From JBDSKH01 sp050245915 (GTDB lineage: Bacteria; Actinomycetota; Actinomycetes; Actinomycetales; Microbacteriaceae), in the NCBI GenBank assembly GCA_050245915.1, contig JBFWWZ010000046.1, forward strand, positions 1 to 20,741: a stretch of DNA of 20,741 nt, in the 5' to 3' direction. The notes under the pieces are model-generated. The model worked only from the letters and a program-made list of their open reading frames with translations, had not been told where the DNA came from and searched no databases. A program made the position numbers and the translations under genes. Shown here piece by piece: positions 6,088-13,312 of the stretch; the first letter of the stretch is position 1, and each line of letters opens with the position of its first letter.

Positions 6088-8019
6088 GTGAGCGCGCAGA
6101 CCGGTTTCGACCTGTTCCCCGACCGCGCCGTCGTCGCCATCCGCGTCAACGGCGAGCTCAAAGACAAGGCGACGACGGTCACCGGCACCGACACCGTCGA
6201 GCCGGTCGAGGTCACCAGCCCGGACGGTCTCAACATCCTGCGACACTCGACCGCGCACGTGGTGGCGCAGGCCGTGCAGAAAATCAACCCGGATGCCAAG
6301 CTCGGCATCGGCCCGCCCGTCACCGACGGCTTCTACTACGACTTCGACGTCGCCACGCCCTTCACCCCCGACGACCTCAAGGGGATCGAGAAGGAGATGG
6401 AGCGCATCATCCGCAGCGGTCAGCGCTTCCAGCGGCGGGTGGTGACCGAGGCAGAGGCGCGCGCCGAACTCGCCGCCGAGCCGTACAAGCTCGAGCTGAT
6501 CGGGCTCAAGAACGTCGGCCACGGCGAGGGCACGGGCGACGATGGGGAATCCGTCGAGGTCGGCGGCGCCGAACTGACCATTTACGACAACGTCTCCAAA
6601 GACGGCGAGACGGTCTGGAAGGACCTCTGCCGGGGGCCGCACGTGCCCAACACCGGCGCGCTCGGGGTGTTCCAGCTGATGCGGATCGCCGCCGCCTACT
6701 GGCGCGGCTCGGAGAAGAACCCGCAGCTGCAGCGCATCTACGGCACCGCGTGGCCGACGAAGGACGAGCTGAAGGCGTACACGCAGCGGCTCGAGGAGGC
6801 CGCGAAGCGCGACCACCGCAAACTCGGCAAAGAGCTCGACCTGTTCTCGTTCCCGGAGGAGATCGGCTCGGGGCTGTCGGTGTGGCACCCCAAGGGCGGC
6901 GTCGTCCGCATGGAGATGGAGCAGCACGCCCGCCGGCGGCATGTCGAAGCGGGCTACACCTACGTGTACACGCCGCACATCAGCAAAGCGGACCTGTTCA
7001 TCACCTCCAACCACCTGGTGACCTACAAGGAGGGAATGTTCCCGCCTTTCCAGATGGACGAGGGCCAGGACTACTACCTGAAGCCGATGAACTGCCCGAT
7101 GCACATCCTGATCTACAAGGAGCGCGCCCGCAGCTACCGCGACCTGCCGATGCGGCTCGCCGAGAACGGCACCGTGTACCGCAACGAGCTCTCCGGGGCG
7201 TTGCACGGCCTCACCCGCGTGCGCGGGTTCACGCAGGACGACTCGCACCTCTTCGTCACCCCCGAACAGCTCGAGGAGGAGACGACGAAGGTGCTCGACT
7301 TCGTGATCTCGATGCTGCGCGACTTCGGGCTCGACGACTTCGAGCTGGAGCTGTCGATGCGCGACGACCACAAGGACAAGTGGATCGGCTCCGACGAGTT
7401 CTGGGAGTACTCGACGCAGGCCCTCCGCAACGTGGCGATGGCGAGCGGCCTGAAGCTCACCGAGATGCCCGGTGAGGCGGCGTTCTACGGCCCGAAGATC
7501 GACCTGAAGACCCGCGATGCGATCGGCCGCACCTGGCAGCTCTCCACGGTGCAGGTCGACCCGAACCTTCCGGAGCGGTTCGAGTTGGAGTTCACCGACA
7601 AAGACGGTCAGAAGAAGCGGCCGATCATGATCCACCGGGCGCTCTTCGGCTCGATCGAGCGGTTCTTCGCGATCCTGCTCGAGCACTATGCCGGTGCCTT
7701 CCCGGTCTGGCTGTCGCCGGTGCAGGTGGTCGGCATCCCCGTCGCCGAGGAGTACGTCGAGTACCTCGACGGCATCGTCGGGCAGCTGCGCGCCCAGGGC
7801 GTGCGGGCCGAGGTCGACGCCTCCGACGACCGGATGCAGAAGAAGATCCGCAACGCGACGACCGACAAGGTCCCGTTCCAGCTGATCGCGGGGGAGCAGG
7901 ACCGCGCGGCGGGCACCGTCAGCTTCCGGTTCCGCAACGGGGAGCAGGACAACGGGATCCCAGTCGATGAGGCGATCCGCCGAATCCGCGAGGCGATCGA
8001 CACGCACGCGCAGGTCTGA
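6088..8019 (+). CDS. thrS: Threonyl-tRNA synthetase
   Basis: A class II synthetase of 643 residues that charges tRNA-Thr with threonine in the cytoplasm. The N-terminus holds only the second half of a TGS domain (VAIRVNGELKDKATT, residues 16-30). It is followed by the N2 editing domain with HSTAH (53-57), where histidines clear mischarged serine, then the catalytic core (PMNCPMH, motif 2 RVRGFTQDDSH, motif 3 HRALFGSIERF) and an anticodon-binding domain with EVDASDDRMQKKIR. The zinc ligands are visible at Cys336, His387 and His516, close to the E. coli positions 334, 385 and 511. Start GTG 6088 is chosen because TATCGT lies seven bases upstream and upstream codons do not resemble ThrRS. Downstream lies the HIT gene, two bases after the stop. 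No T-box leader is present. Confidence 0.97.
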   Translation: MSAQTGFDLFPDRAVVAIRVNGELKDKATTVTGTDTVEPVEVTSPDGLNILRHSTAHVVAQAVQKINPDAKLGIGPPVTDGFYYDFDVATPFTPDDLKGIEKEMERIIRSGQRFQRRVVTEAEARAELAAEPYKLELIGLKNVGHGEGTGDDGESVEVGGAELTIYDNVSKDGETVWKDLCRGPHVPNTGALGVFQLMRIAAAYWRGSEKNPQLQRIYGTAWPTKDELKAYTQRLEEAAKRDHRKLGKELDLFSFPEEIGSGLSVWHPKGGVVRMEMEQHARRRHVEAGYTYVYTPHISKADLFITSNHLVTYKEGMFPPFQMDEGQDYYLKPMNCPMHILIYKERARSYRDLPMRLAENGTVYRNELSGALHGLTRVRGFTQDDSHLFVTPEQLEEETTKVLDFVISMLRDFGLDDFELELSMRDDHKDKWIGSDEFWEYSTQALRNVAMASGLKLTEMPGEAAFYGPKIDLKTRDAIGRTWQLSTVQVDPNLPERFELEFTDKDGQKKRPIMIHRALFGSIERFFAILLEHYAGAFPVWLSPVQVVGIPVAEEYVEYLDGIVGQLRAQGVRAEVDASDDRMQKKIRNATTDKVPFQLIAGEQDRAAGTVSFRFRNGEQDNGIPVDEAIRRIREAIDTHAQV

Positions 8020-8021
8020 GC

Positions 8022-8591
8022 ATGGTGAAGGACTACGACGGCGCCGACTACCCGGATGCGATGGTCGAGCCCGCTGCGGGCTTCGCGGGCGTCCCGGACG
8101 GCTTCCAGCGCCTGTGGACCCCGCACCGCATCGCCTACGTGGAGGCCGGGCAGACCCCGCCCGACGCGGAATGCGTGTTCTGCACCGCCCCGACCCTGAC
8201 CGACGAGCAGGCTCTGATCGTGCACCGCGGTGAGCTGGCCTACGTGCTGCTCAACCTCTTCCCCTACAACAGCGGGCATCTGCTCGTGGTGCCGTACCGT
8301 CACGTCGGCCCGTACGTGGACGCGACGCCGGACGAGACCGCCGAGATCTCCGCGCTCACCCAGACCGCCATGCGCACGGTGTCGACGGTGTCGCGCCCCG
8401 AGGGTTTCAACGTGGGAATGAACCTCGGCGCCGCCGCCGGCGCCGGCATCGCGGCGCATCTGCACCAGCACGTGGTACCGCGCTGGGCGGGCGACACCAA
8501 CTTCCTGCCCATCATCGGCCGTACCAAGGCGCTGCCCGAGCTGCTGGCCGACACCCGCACCAAGCTCGCGGAGGCCTGGCCCACCGCCTGA
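8022..8591 (+). CDS. HIT family protein, probable Ap4A phosphorylase/hydrolase
   Basis: A soluble protein of 189 residues with the histidine-triad signature HLHQHVV, whose histidines are His146, His148 and His150; the middle ones carry the nucleotidyl intermediate in this family. A CVFC pair (51-54), together with His94 in PYRH, matches the structural zinc site of many HIT proteins. LFPYNSGHLLVVPYRH and FNVGMNLGAAAGAGIAAH are classic HIT segments. The gene follows thrS by two bases. The same order occurs in Mycobacterium tuberculosis, where the thrS-adjacent HIT protein Rv2613c is described as an Ap4A phosphorylase. Ap4A is a by-product of aminoacyl-tRNA synthetases, so linkage to thrS makes sense. 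Phosphorylase rather than hydrolase activity is inferred from that homologue. The start ATG 8022 has only a weak AGG upstream, and translation is probably coupled. Confidence 0.92.
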   Translation: MVKDYDGADYPDAMVEPAAGFAGVPDGFQRLWTPHRIAYVEAGQTPPDAECVFCTAPTLTDEQALIVHRGELAYVLLNLFPYNSGHLLVVPYRHVGPYVDATPDETAEISALTQTAMRTVSTVSRPEGFNVGMNLGAAAGAGIAAHLHQHVVPRWAGDTNFLPIIGRTKALPELLADTRTKLAEAWPTA

Positions 8592-8650
8592 CGATGCCAA
8601 TTTTCGGGCTTTGGCCCGGCCCTCGGGAGGCGGCGCCGGCATCCCGAATC

Positions 8651-8656
8651 TAGAAT
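8651..8656 (+). promoter_or_regulatory. -10 element of pdxS (leaderless type)
   Basis: TAGAAT ends eight bases before ATG 8665 with no ribosome binding site between. The -35 region is poor, as is common for actinobacterial promoters. Confidence 0.65.
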
Positions 8657-8664
8657 CGTCAGTC

Positions 8665-9570
<906 letters not shown>

Positions 9571-9579
9571 GCCTCTGCC

Positions 9580-9608
9580 GGTTGAGTAGGCGCAGCCGTG
9601 TCGAGACC
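9580..9608 (+). repeat. Short palindromic repeat overlapping the pdxT start codon
   Basis: The element runs from GGTTGAGTAG at 9580 to GTGTCGAGACC at 9598-9608. Its ends match, in inverse orientation, the ends of the repeat at 12604-12648 (GGTTTCGACAC and CTACTCAACC). The right arm contains the GTG start codon of pdxT and its first codons. Confidence 0.75.
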
Positions 9609-10188
9609 CCGCGTCGGCGTCCTCGCCCTGCAGGGCGACGTCCGCGAGCACCTCATGGTGCTCGGCGAACTGGGGGCGGATGCCGTCCCGGTACGGCGGG
9701 AGAGCGAACTGGATCAGGTCTCCGGGCTTGTCATCCCCGGAGGCGAGTCCAGCGTCATCGACAAGCTCAGCCGCTTGTTCGGTCTGGCGGAGCCGCTGAA
9801 GGCGCGCATCGCATCCGGGATGCCGGTGTACGGCACCTGCGCCGGCCTGATCATGCTCGCCGACACAGTGCTCGACGGGATCGAGGGTCAGCAGAGCCTC
9901 GGCGGTCTCGACATCGCGGTGCGCCGAAACGCGTTCGGGACCCAGCTCGACTCGTTCGAGACCGACCTGCGGATCCCGGAGCTCGGCGACCCGCCGGTGC
10001 ACGCGGTGTTCATCCGCGCGCCCGTGGTGGAGTCGGTGGGCCCCGCCGTCGCCGTGCTCGGCGAGTTGCCGGACGGCCGGGTGGTCGCCGTCGAGCAGGG
10101 CCCCCTCCTCGGGACCTCGTTCCACCCCGAGGTCACCGCCGACTACCGGTTCCACGAGCGGTTCCTCGAGCGGGTCCAATCCACCTGA
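9598..10188 (+). CDS. pdxT: Pyridoxal 5'-phosphate synthase, PdxT glutaminase subunit
   Basis: A class I glutamine amidotransferase of 196 residues that hydrolyses glutamine and channels ammonia to PdxS. Motifs are GVLALQGDVREH (7-18), PGGESSV (47-53), YGTCAGLI with nucleophile Cys81, and SFHPE with His176 and Glu178, giving the full catalytic triad. The length is normal. GTG 9598 is the only plausible start: an in-frame TGA at 9583-9585 blocks extension, and the conserved GVLALQG begins at residue 7. This start lies inside a short palindromic repeat, so the repeat supplies the initiation site and the residues MSRP. The only Shine-Dalgarno-like bases (GTAGG) also lie in the repeat. The gene is 27 bases after pdxS and presumably co-transcribed. 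Confidence 0.97.
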   Translation: MSRPRVGVLALQGDVREHLMVLGELGADAVPVRRESELDQVSGLVIPGGESSVIDKLSRLFGLAEPLKARIASGMPVYGTCAGLIMLADTVLDGIEGQQSLGGLDIAVRRNAFGTQLDSFETDLRIPELGDPPVHAVFIRAPVVESVGPAVAVLGELPDGRVVAVEQGPLLGTSFHPEVTADYRFHERFLERVQST

Positions 10189-10195
10189 CGGCTCG

Positions 10196-10201
10196 TAGCC
10201 T
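10196..10201 (+). promoter_or_regulatory. -10 element of the 10209 gene (leaderless type)
   Basis: TAGCCT ends seven bases before ATG 10209, in the 20-base gap after pdxT. The intervening bases GGGGGGC could also act as a weak ribosome binding site if transcription reads through from pdxST. Confidence 0.55.
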
Positions 10202-10208
10202 GGGGGGC

Positions 10209-10814
10209 ATGAAGGTCTACTCCGACTATCCCGCCCGCCGCACCGCGCAGATCACGGCCGACCTGGTGGCCATCGGTCTCATCGCGGTCTTCGTCTGGGC
10301 GGGCGTGATCGTCCACGGCGCGATCGCCGTGCTCGCGGCGTTCGGCAAGACCATCGAGGATGCGGGCAACGGCTTCGAGGAGACGATGGCGGATGCGGGG
10401 GACACCCTCGGCGGCGTCCCCCTGATCGGCGGCGGAATACGTCAGCCGTTCGATGCCGCATCGGGCGCGGGAACGCTGCTCGCGCAGGCGGGGCAGGCGC
10501 AGCAGGACCTGGTCTTCACCGCGGCGACCATCATCGGCATCGTCGTCGCCGCGATCCCGATCCTGCTGGTCCTGTGGATCTGGCTTCGCCGCCGTGCGAG
10601 CTGGGCACGCCGGGCGACCGAAGCCCGCAACCTCTCGCGGCTGCCCGACGGTCAGGACCTGCTCGCGCTCCGCGCGCTCGTCAACGCGGACTTCCGTGAG
10701 CTGCACGACATCCACGGCGAGCCCGTCGACGCCTGGCGCCGCGGTGAGAAGAAGATCGTGCGGGCGCTCGCCCAGCTCGAGCTGCGCGAAGCGGGAGTGC
10801 GGCTGAAGAGCTAG
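10209..10814 (+). CDS. Membrane protein of unknown function
   Basis: A 201-residue protein starting at ATG 10209, after TAGCCT and GGGGGGC. A hydrophobic region at about residues 16-44 and a single segment at about 102-124 bracket an extracytoplasmic-looking loop rich in Gly, Ala and acidic residues (KTIEDAGNGFEETMADAGDTLGGVPLIGG). The C-terminal 75 residues are cytoplasmic and charged, with RRRASWARRATEARNLSRL followed by a helical region. I do not recognise a named family; it looks like a conserved actinobacterial membrane protein. It sits between pdxT and yebC. Its TAG stop is part of a palindromic CTAG shared with the stop of the convergent downstream gene. The adjacency to pdxST could be incidental. 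Confidence 0.8.
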   Translation: MKVYSDYPARRTAQITADLVAIGLIAVFVWAGVIVHGAIAVLAAFGKTIEDAGNGFEETMADAGDTLGGVPLIGGGIRQPFDAASGAGTLLAQAGQAQQDLVFTAATIIGIVVAAIPILLVLWIWLRRRASWARRATEARNLSRLPDGQDLLALRALVNADFRELHDIHGEPVDAWRRGEKKIVRALAQLELREAGVRLKS

Positions 10815-11263
10815 AGCGTGTCGGTGCGGATGATGATGTCCGCAGGCACGGCGGACGCGACGGCGCGGTAGGCGGCCGACGACCGGATCTGCTTCTCGAA
10901 GTCGGCCGCGGCATCCGGGGTCCAGCACCAGGAGTGCCCGCGGCCCAAGGCGCGGCGCGACGGGGTCCAGCGGTAGGCGAGGCACAGCGTGAGCTGGGTG
11001 ATCGGGTCCGCGTCTTCGCGGATGAGCTGCCGGGTCAGAGCGATCGTGAACCGGGTCGCGTCGGCATCCGGCCCCCACTGCCACAGCAGGCCGTCGCCCT
11101 CGTCGGCGACGCGCGCGTGCTGGGCGCGCCGTTCGCGGTAGAAGGCGAGAGCGAGGGCGACCCCGTCGCCGGTGCGGAGCGCCGCGAGATCGGTGCCCCG
11201 GTCGGCGGCGAAGCGTCGGAGCGCGTTCTCCGCGTACGCGATGCGGAACCAGCCGGATGCCAC
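10811..11263 (-). CDS. Unknown soluble protein, convergent with the 10209 gene
   Basis: A 150-residue minus-strand protein starting at GTG (11263-11261) and ending at TAG (10813-10811). The start is supported by a minus-strand -10 element TAGGCT (11275-11270) six bases upstream. No signal peptide or membrane segment is evident. The sequence is rich in Trp and Arg (for example LLWQWGPDADATRFTIALTRQL, here about residues 60-80, and GHSWCWTPDAAADFEKQIR near 115-133). I do not recognise a family. Antisense coding in GC-rich DNA often leaves open frames, but the promoter position, the lack of any competing gene opposite, and the fit between its neighbours argue that it is real. It diverges from yebC, and their promoters interleave. 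Confidence 0.72.
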   Translation of the reverse strand: MASGWFRIAYAENALRRFAADRGTDLAALRTGDGVALALAFYRERRAQHARVADEGDGLLWQWGPDADATRFTIALTRQLIREDADPITQLTLCLAYRWTPSRRALGRGHSWCWTPDAAADFEKQIRSSAAYRAVASAVPADIIIRTDTL

Positions 11264-11269
11264 CGGTGA

Positions 11270-11275
11270 AGCCTA
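11270..11275 (-). promoter_or_regulatory. -10 element of the minus-strand 11263 gene
   Basis: TAGGCT on the minus strand is followed by six bases and GTG. The -35 for this promoter would fall at about 11293-11298, on the far side of the yebC -10 element, so the two divergent promoters overlap. Confidence 0.55.
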
Positions 11276-11282
11276 GCCCGCC

Positions 11283-11288
11283 TAGAAT
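11283..11288 (+). promoter_or_regulatory. -10 element of yebC
   Basis: TAGAAT lies 27 bases before GTG 11316. Transcription near 11295 would give a leader of about 20 bases carrying the AAGGAG ribosome binding site at 11306-11311. The -35 would fall near 11260-11266, inside the start of the divergent gene. Confidence 0.65.
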
Positions 11289-11315
11289 CGTCAGGGTTTC
11301 GACAGAAGGAGCACC

Positions 11316-12077
11316 GTGAGCGGGCATTCCAAGTGGGCGACGACGAAGCACAAGAAGGCGGTCATCGACCAGCGCCGTGCCAAGTCGTTCGCAAAGCTCA
11401 TCAAGAACATCGAGGTCGCCGCGAAGATCGGCGGAGCCGACCTCGCCGGCAACCCGACCCTGTACGACGCCGTGCAGAAGGCCAAGAAGACGTCGGTGCC
11501 GAACGACAACATCGATCGCGCCATCAAGCGCGGCGCAGGCATCGGCGGCGAGGCGGTCAGCTATGAGTCGATCATGTACGAGGCCTACGGGCCGGCCGGC
11601 GTGGCCTTCCTGGTGGAGTGCCTCACCGACAACAAGAACCGGGCCGCGGCCGAGGTGCGCACGCTGCTGAGCCGCAACGGCGGCACCCTGGCCGACCCCG
11701 GCAGCGTCGCCTACAACTTCACGCGCAAAGGCGTCATCTCGATCACCAAGACCGACGCGGTCGACGAGGACGCCATCCTCGAGGCGGTCCTGGATGCCGG
11801 GGCCGAGGAGGTCAAGGACCAGGGCGGCGGTTTCGAGGTCATCACCGAGCCGTCCGACCTCGTGCCCGCGCGCAGCGCGCTGCAGGCCGCCGGCATCGAC
11901 TACGACTCCGCCGAGGCCGAGTTCGTGCCGAACCTCACCATCGAGGCCGACCTCGACACGGCGAAGAAGGTGTTCCGCCTGATCGACGCGCTCGAGGAGA
12001 GCGACGACGTGCAGAACATCTTCACCAACATCGAGGTGCCTGCCGACGTGCAGGCGCAGCTTGACGACGAAGACTGA
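11316..12077 (+). CDS. yebC: YebC/PmpR family protein (TACO1-like translation or transcription factor)
   Basis: A cytoplasmic protein of 253 residues with the family N-terminus SGHSKWATTKHKKAVIDQRR and the central motifs NDNIDRAIKRGAG, YESIMYEAYGPAGVAFLVECLTDN (residues about 85-108) and GGTLADPGSVAYNF. Length is typical of the family (about 240-255). Members have been described as transcriptional regulators (PmpR) and, more recently, as factors relieving ribosome stalling, as for mitochondrial TACO1; the sequence does not decide between these. GTG 11316 follows AAGGAG by four bases, so unlike several neighbours this gene has a true leader. It sits 51 bases upstream of ruvC, the usual order in actinobacteria, but the LexA box and ruvC promoter lie between them, so SOS induction need not include yebC. 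Confidence 0.96.
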   Translation: MSGHSKWATTKHKKAVIDQRRAKSFAKLIKNIEVAAKIGGADLAGNPTLYDAVQKAKKTSVPNDNIDRAIKRGAGIGGEAVSYESIMYEAYGPAGVAFLVECLTDNKNRAAAEVRTLLSRNGGTLADPGSVAYNFTRKGVISITKTDAVDEDAILEAVLDAGAEEVKDQGGGFEVITEPSDLVPARSALQAAGIDYDSAEAEFVPNLTIEADLDTAKKVFRLIDALEESDDVQNIFTNIEVPADVQAQLDDED

Positions 12078-12091
12078 GTCCGGCGCGTCGT

Positions 12092-12107
12092 TCGAACACA
12101 TGTACGA
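12092..12107 (+). promoter_or_regulatory. LexA-binding SOS box upstream of ruvC
   Basis: TCGAACACATGTACGA matches the mycobacterial-type LexA consensus TCGAAC-N4-GTTCGA at 11 of 12 defined positions. It covers the place where the ruvC -35 hexamer should be (about 12094-12099, 17 bases before TAGCGT), so bound LexA would block polymerase. Induction of ruvCAB by DNA damage is well known in other bacteria. Confidence 0.85.
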
Positions 12108-12116
12108 GCGCTCTTG

Positions 12117-12122
12117 TAGCGT
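12117..12122 (+). promoter_or_regulatory. -10 element of the ruvCAB operon (leaderless type)
   Basis: TAGCGT ends six bases before ATG 12129, with no ribosome binding site in between. The upstream half of this promoter is the SOS box. Confidence 0.65.
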
Positions 12123-12128
12123 GGCGCT

Positions 12129-12704
12129 ATGCGTGTGCTCGGCATCGATCCGGGGCTGACCCGGTGCGGCATCGGCGTCGTCGACGTCGCACCCGATCGC
12201 CGGGCGACGCTCGTCTACGTGGGTGTCGTGCAGACCCCGCCGACCATCGACCTGGGTGAGCGGCTGCTCTCGGTGTCGTCCGGCATCCGCGAGGTGCTCG
12301 CGACCTACCGCCCGACCGCCATGGCGGTGGAGCGGGTCTTCGCCCAGCACAACCTCCGCACGGTGATGGGCACCGCCCAGGCGAGTGGCATCGCCCTCGC
12401 CCTCGGTGCCGAGTTCGGCCTCACCGTCGGGTTGCACACCCCGAGCGAGGTGAAGGCCGCGATCACCGGGTACGGCTCCGCGCAGAAGGCGCAGGTCGGT
12501 GCGATGGTCGCGCGGGTGCTGGGGCTGGATGCGGTGCCGCGACCCGCGGACGCTGCAGACGCGCTGGCGCTGGCGATCTGCCATGCGTGGCGGGGTGGGG
12601 GTGCTGGTTTCGACACGCGGCCCGCTACGCGGGGCGCTACTCAACCAGCGGGGCTGACGAAGGCGCAGCTCGCGTGGCGCGAAGCCGAGAGGGTGGCGCG
12701 GTGA
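12129..12704 (+). CDS. ruvC: Crossover junction endodeoxyribonuclease RuvC
   Basis: The Holliday-junction resolvase, 191 residues. It cuts four-way junctions in partnership with RuvAB. The four acidic catalytic residues are present: Asp7 in LGIDPGLTRCG, Glu68 in MAVERVF, and Asp141 and Asp144 in PADAADALALAICH. The conserved core ends near residue 153. Residues about 159-173 (AGFDTRPATRGATQP) are encoded by a 45-bp palindromic repeat, which makes the tail unlike other RuvC proteins but leaves the frame intact; the tail ends LTKAQLAWREAERVAR. ATG 12129 is fixed by TAGCGT six bases upstream and by the conserved MRVLGIDPG start. The stop overlaps the ruvA start in GTGA. The gene is the first of the SOS-regulated operon. 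Confidence 0.98.
   Translation: MRVLGIDPGLTRCGIGVVDVAPDRRATLVYVGVVQTPPTIDLGERLLSVSSGIREVLATYRPTAMAVERVFAQHNLRTVMGTAQASGIALALGAEFGLTVGLHTPSEVKAAITGYGSAQKAQVGAMVARVLGLDAVPRPADAADALALAICHAWRGGGAGFDTRPATRGATQPAGLTKAQLAWREAERVAR
12604..12648 (+). repeat. 45-bp palindromic repeat inside ruvC
   Basis: Outer arms CTGGTT (12604-12609) and AACCAG (12643-12648) and an inner pair GCCCGC/GCGGGGC around TAC give a strong hairpin. The ends GGTTTCGACAC and CTACTCAACC match the element at the pdxT start in inverse orientation. It is translated in frame as part of the RuvC C-terminal tail. Confidence 0.85.
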
Positions 12705-13312
12705 TCGCGTCGGTGCGGGGCACCGTGCTCGCCGTCTCCGGGTCGTCGGCGGTGCTCGAGGTCGGGGGAGTGGGACTCGCCGTTCAGGTGACACCGCAGA
12801 CCGCGCTGACGCTGCGGATCGGCTCCGAGGCGACGCTGCACACCGCCCTCATCGTGCGCGAAGACGATCTGAGCCTGTTCGGATTCGTGGCCCGCGACGA
12901 GCTCGAGATCTTCGACCTGCTGCGCGGGGTCTCGGGGGTCGGGCCGAAATCGGCGCTCGGGGTGCTGGCGACGCTCACCCCCGACGACATCGCGCACGCG
13001 GTCGCGGCGGAAGACGATGCGCCCTTCCGCAAGGTGTCGGGCATCGGGCCCAAGACGGCGAAACTCATCGCGCTGTCGCTGCAGGGCAAGCTCGTGCCGG
13101 CCACGGCATCCCGGCTGTCCACCGGTTCGGCGGCCCGTTCGACGATCACGCAGGACGTGGTCACCGCCCTCGTCGGCCTCGGCTGGAACGAACGTGCCGC
13201 CGCCGCTGCGGTGGAGGAGGCCGCCGCCGAGGCGAGCGAGACCGACCGCGCCACCGTGGCATCCCTGCTGCGGTTGTCGCTGTCGCGGCTGGGACCGGGG
13301 GTGCGCTCGTGA
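12701..13312 (+). CDS. ruvA: Holliday junction branch migration protein RuvA
   Basis: A 203-residue protein that binds the Holliday junction as a tetramer and loads RuvB. Domain I is an OB-fold starting MIASVRGTVLAV. Domain II has two helix-hairpin-helix motifs, LRGVSGVGPKSALGVL and FRKVSGIGPKTAKLIAL. Domain III (about residues 150-200) contains the RuvB-binding VVTALVGLGWNERAAAAAVEEA. All three are intact. GTG 12701 overlaps the ruvC stop by four bases and AGAGGG lies upstream; the family almost always begins M-I-x-x-x-x-G, which fixes this start. Its own stop overlaps the ruvB start (GTGA), so ruvC, ruvA and ruvB are translationally coupled. Confidence 0.98.
   Translation: MIASVRGTVLAVSGSSAVLEVGGVGLAVQVTPQTALTLRIGSEATLHTALIVREDDLSLFGFVARDELEIFDLLRGVSGVGPKSALGVLATLTPDDIAHAVAAEDDAPFRKVSGIGPKTAKLIALSLQGKLVPATASRLSTGSAARSTITQDVVTALVGLGWNERAAAAAVEEAAAEASETDRATVASLLRLSLSRLGPGVRS

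Noticed and set aside
6194..6214. A copy of the ruvB repeat in thrS (GTCGAGCCGGTCGAG)
   Set aside because: It has a mismatch in the core and non-matching arms, and the encoded VEPVEV fits the usual ThrRS sequence at this point, so chance and protein constraint explain it.
8606..8620. GGGC-TTT-GGCCC after the HIT gene as a terminator
   Set aside because: The stem is short and no T-run follows it; the preceding TTTT is on the wrong side for the plus strand.
11295..11304. GGTTTCGACA in the yebC leader as part of the palindromic repeat family
   Set aside because: Only ten bases match one end of the ruvC element and there is no partner arm nearby.
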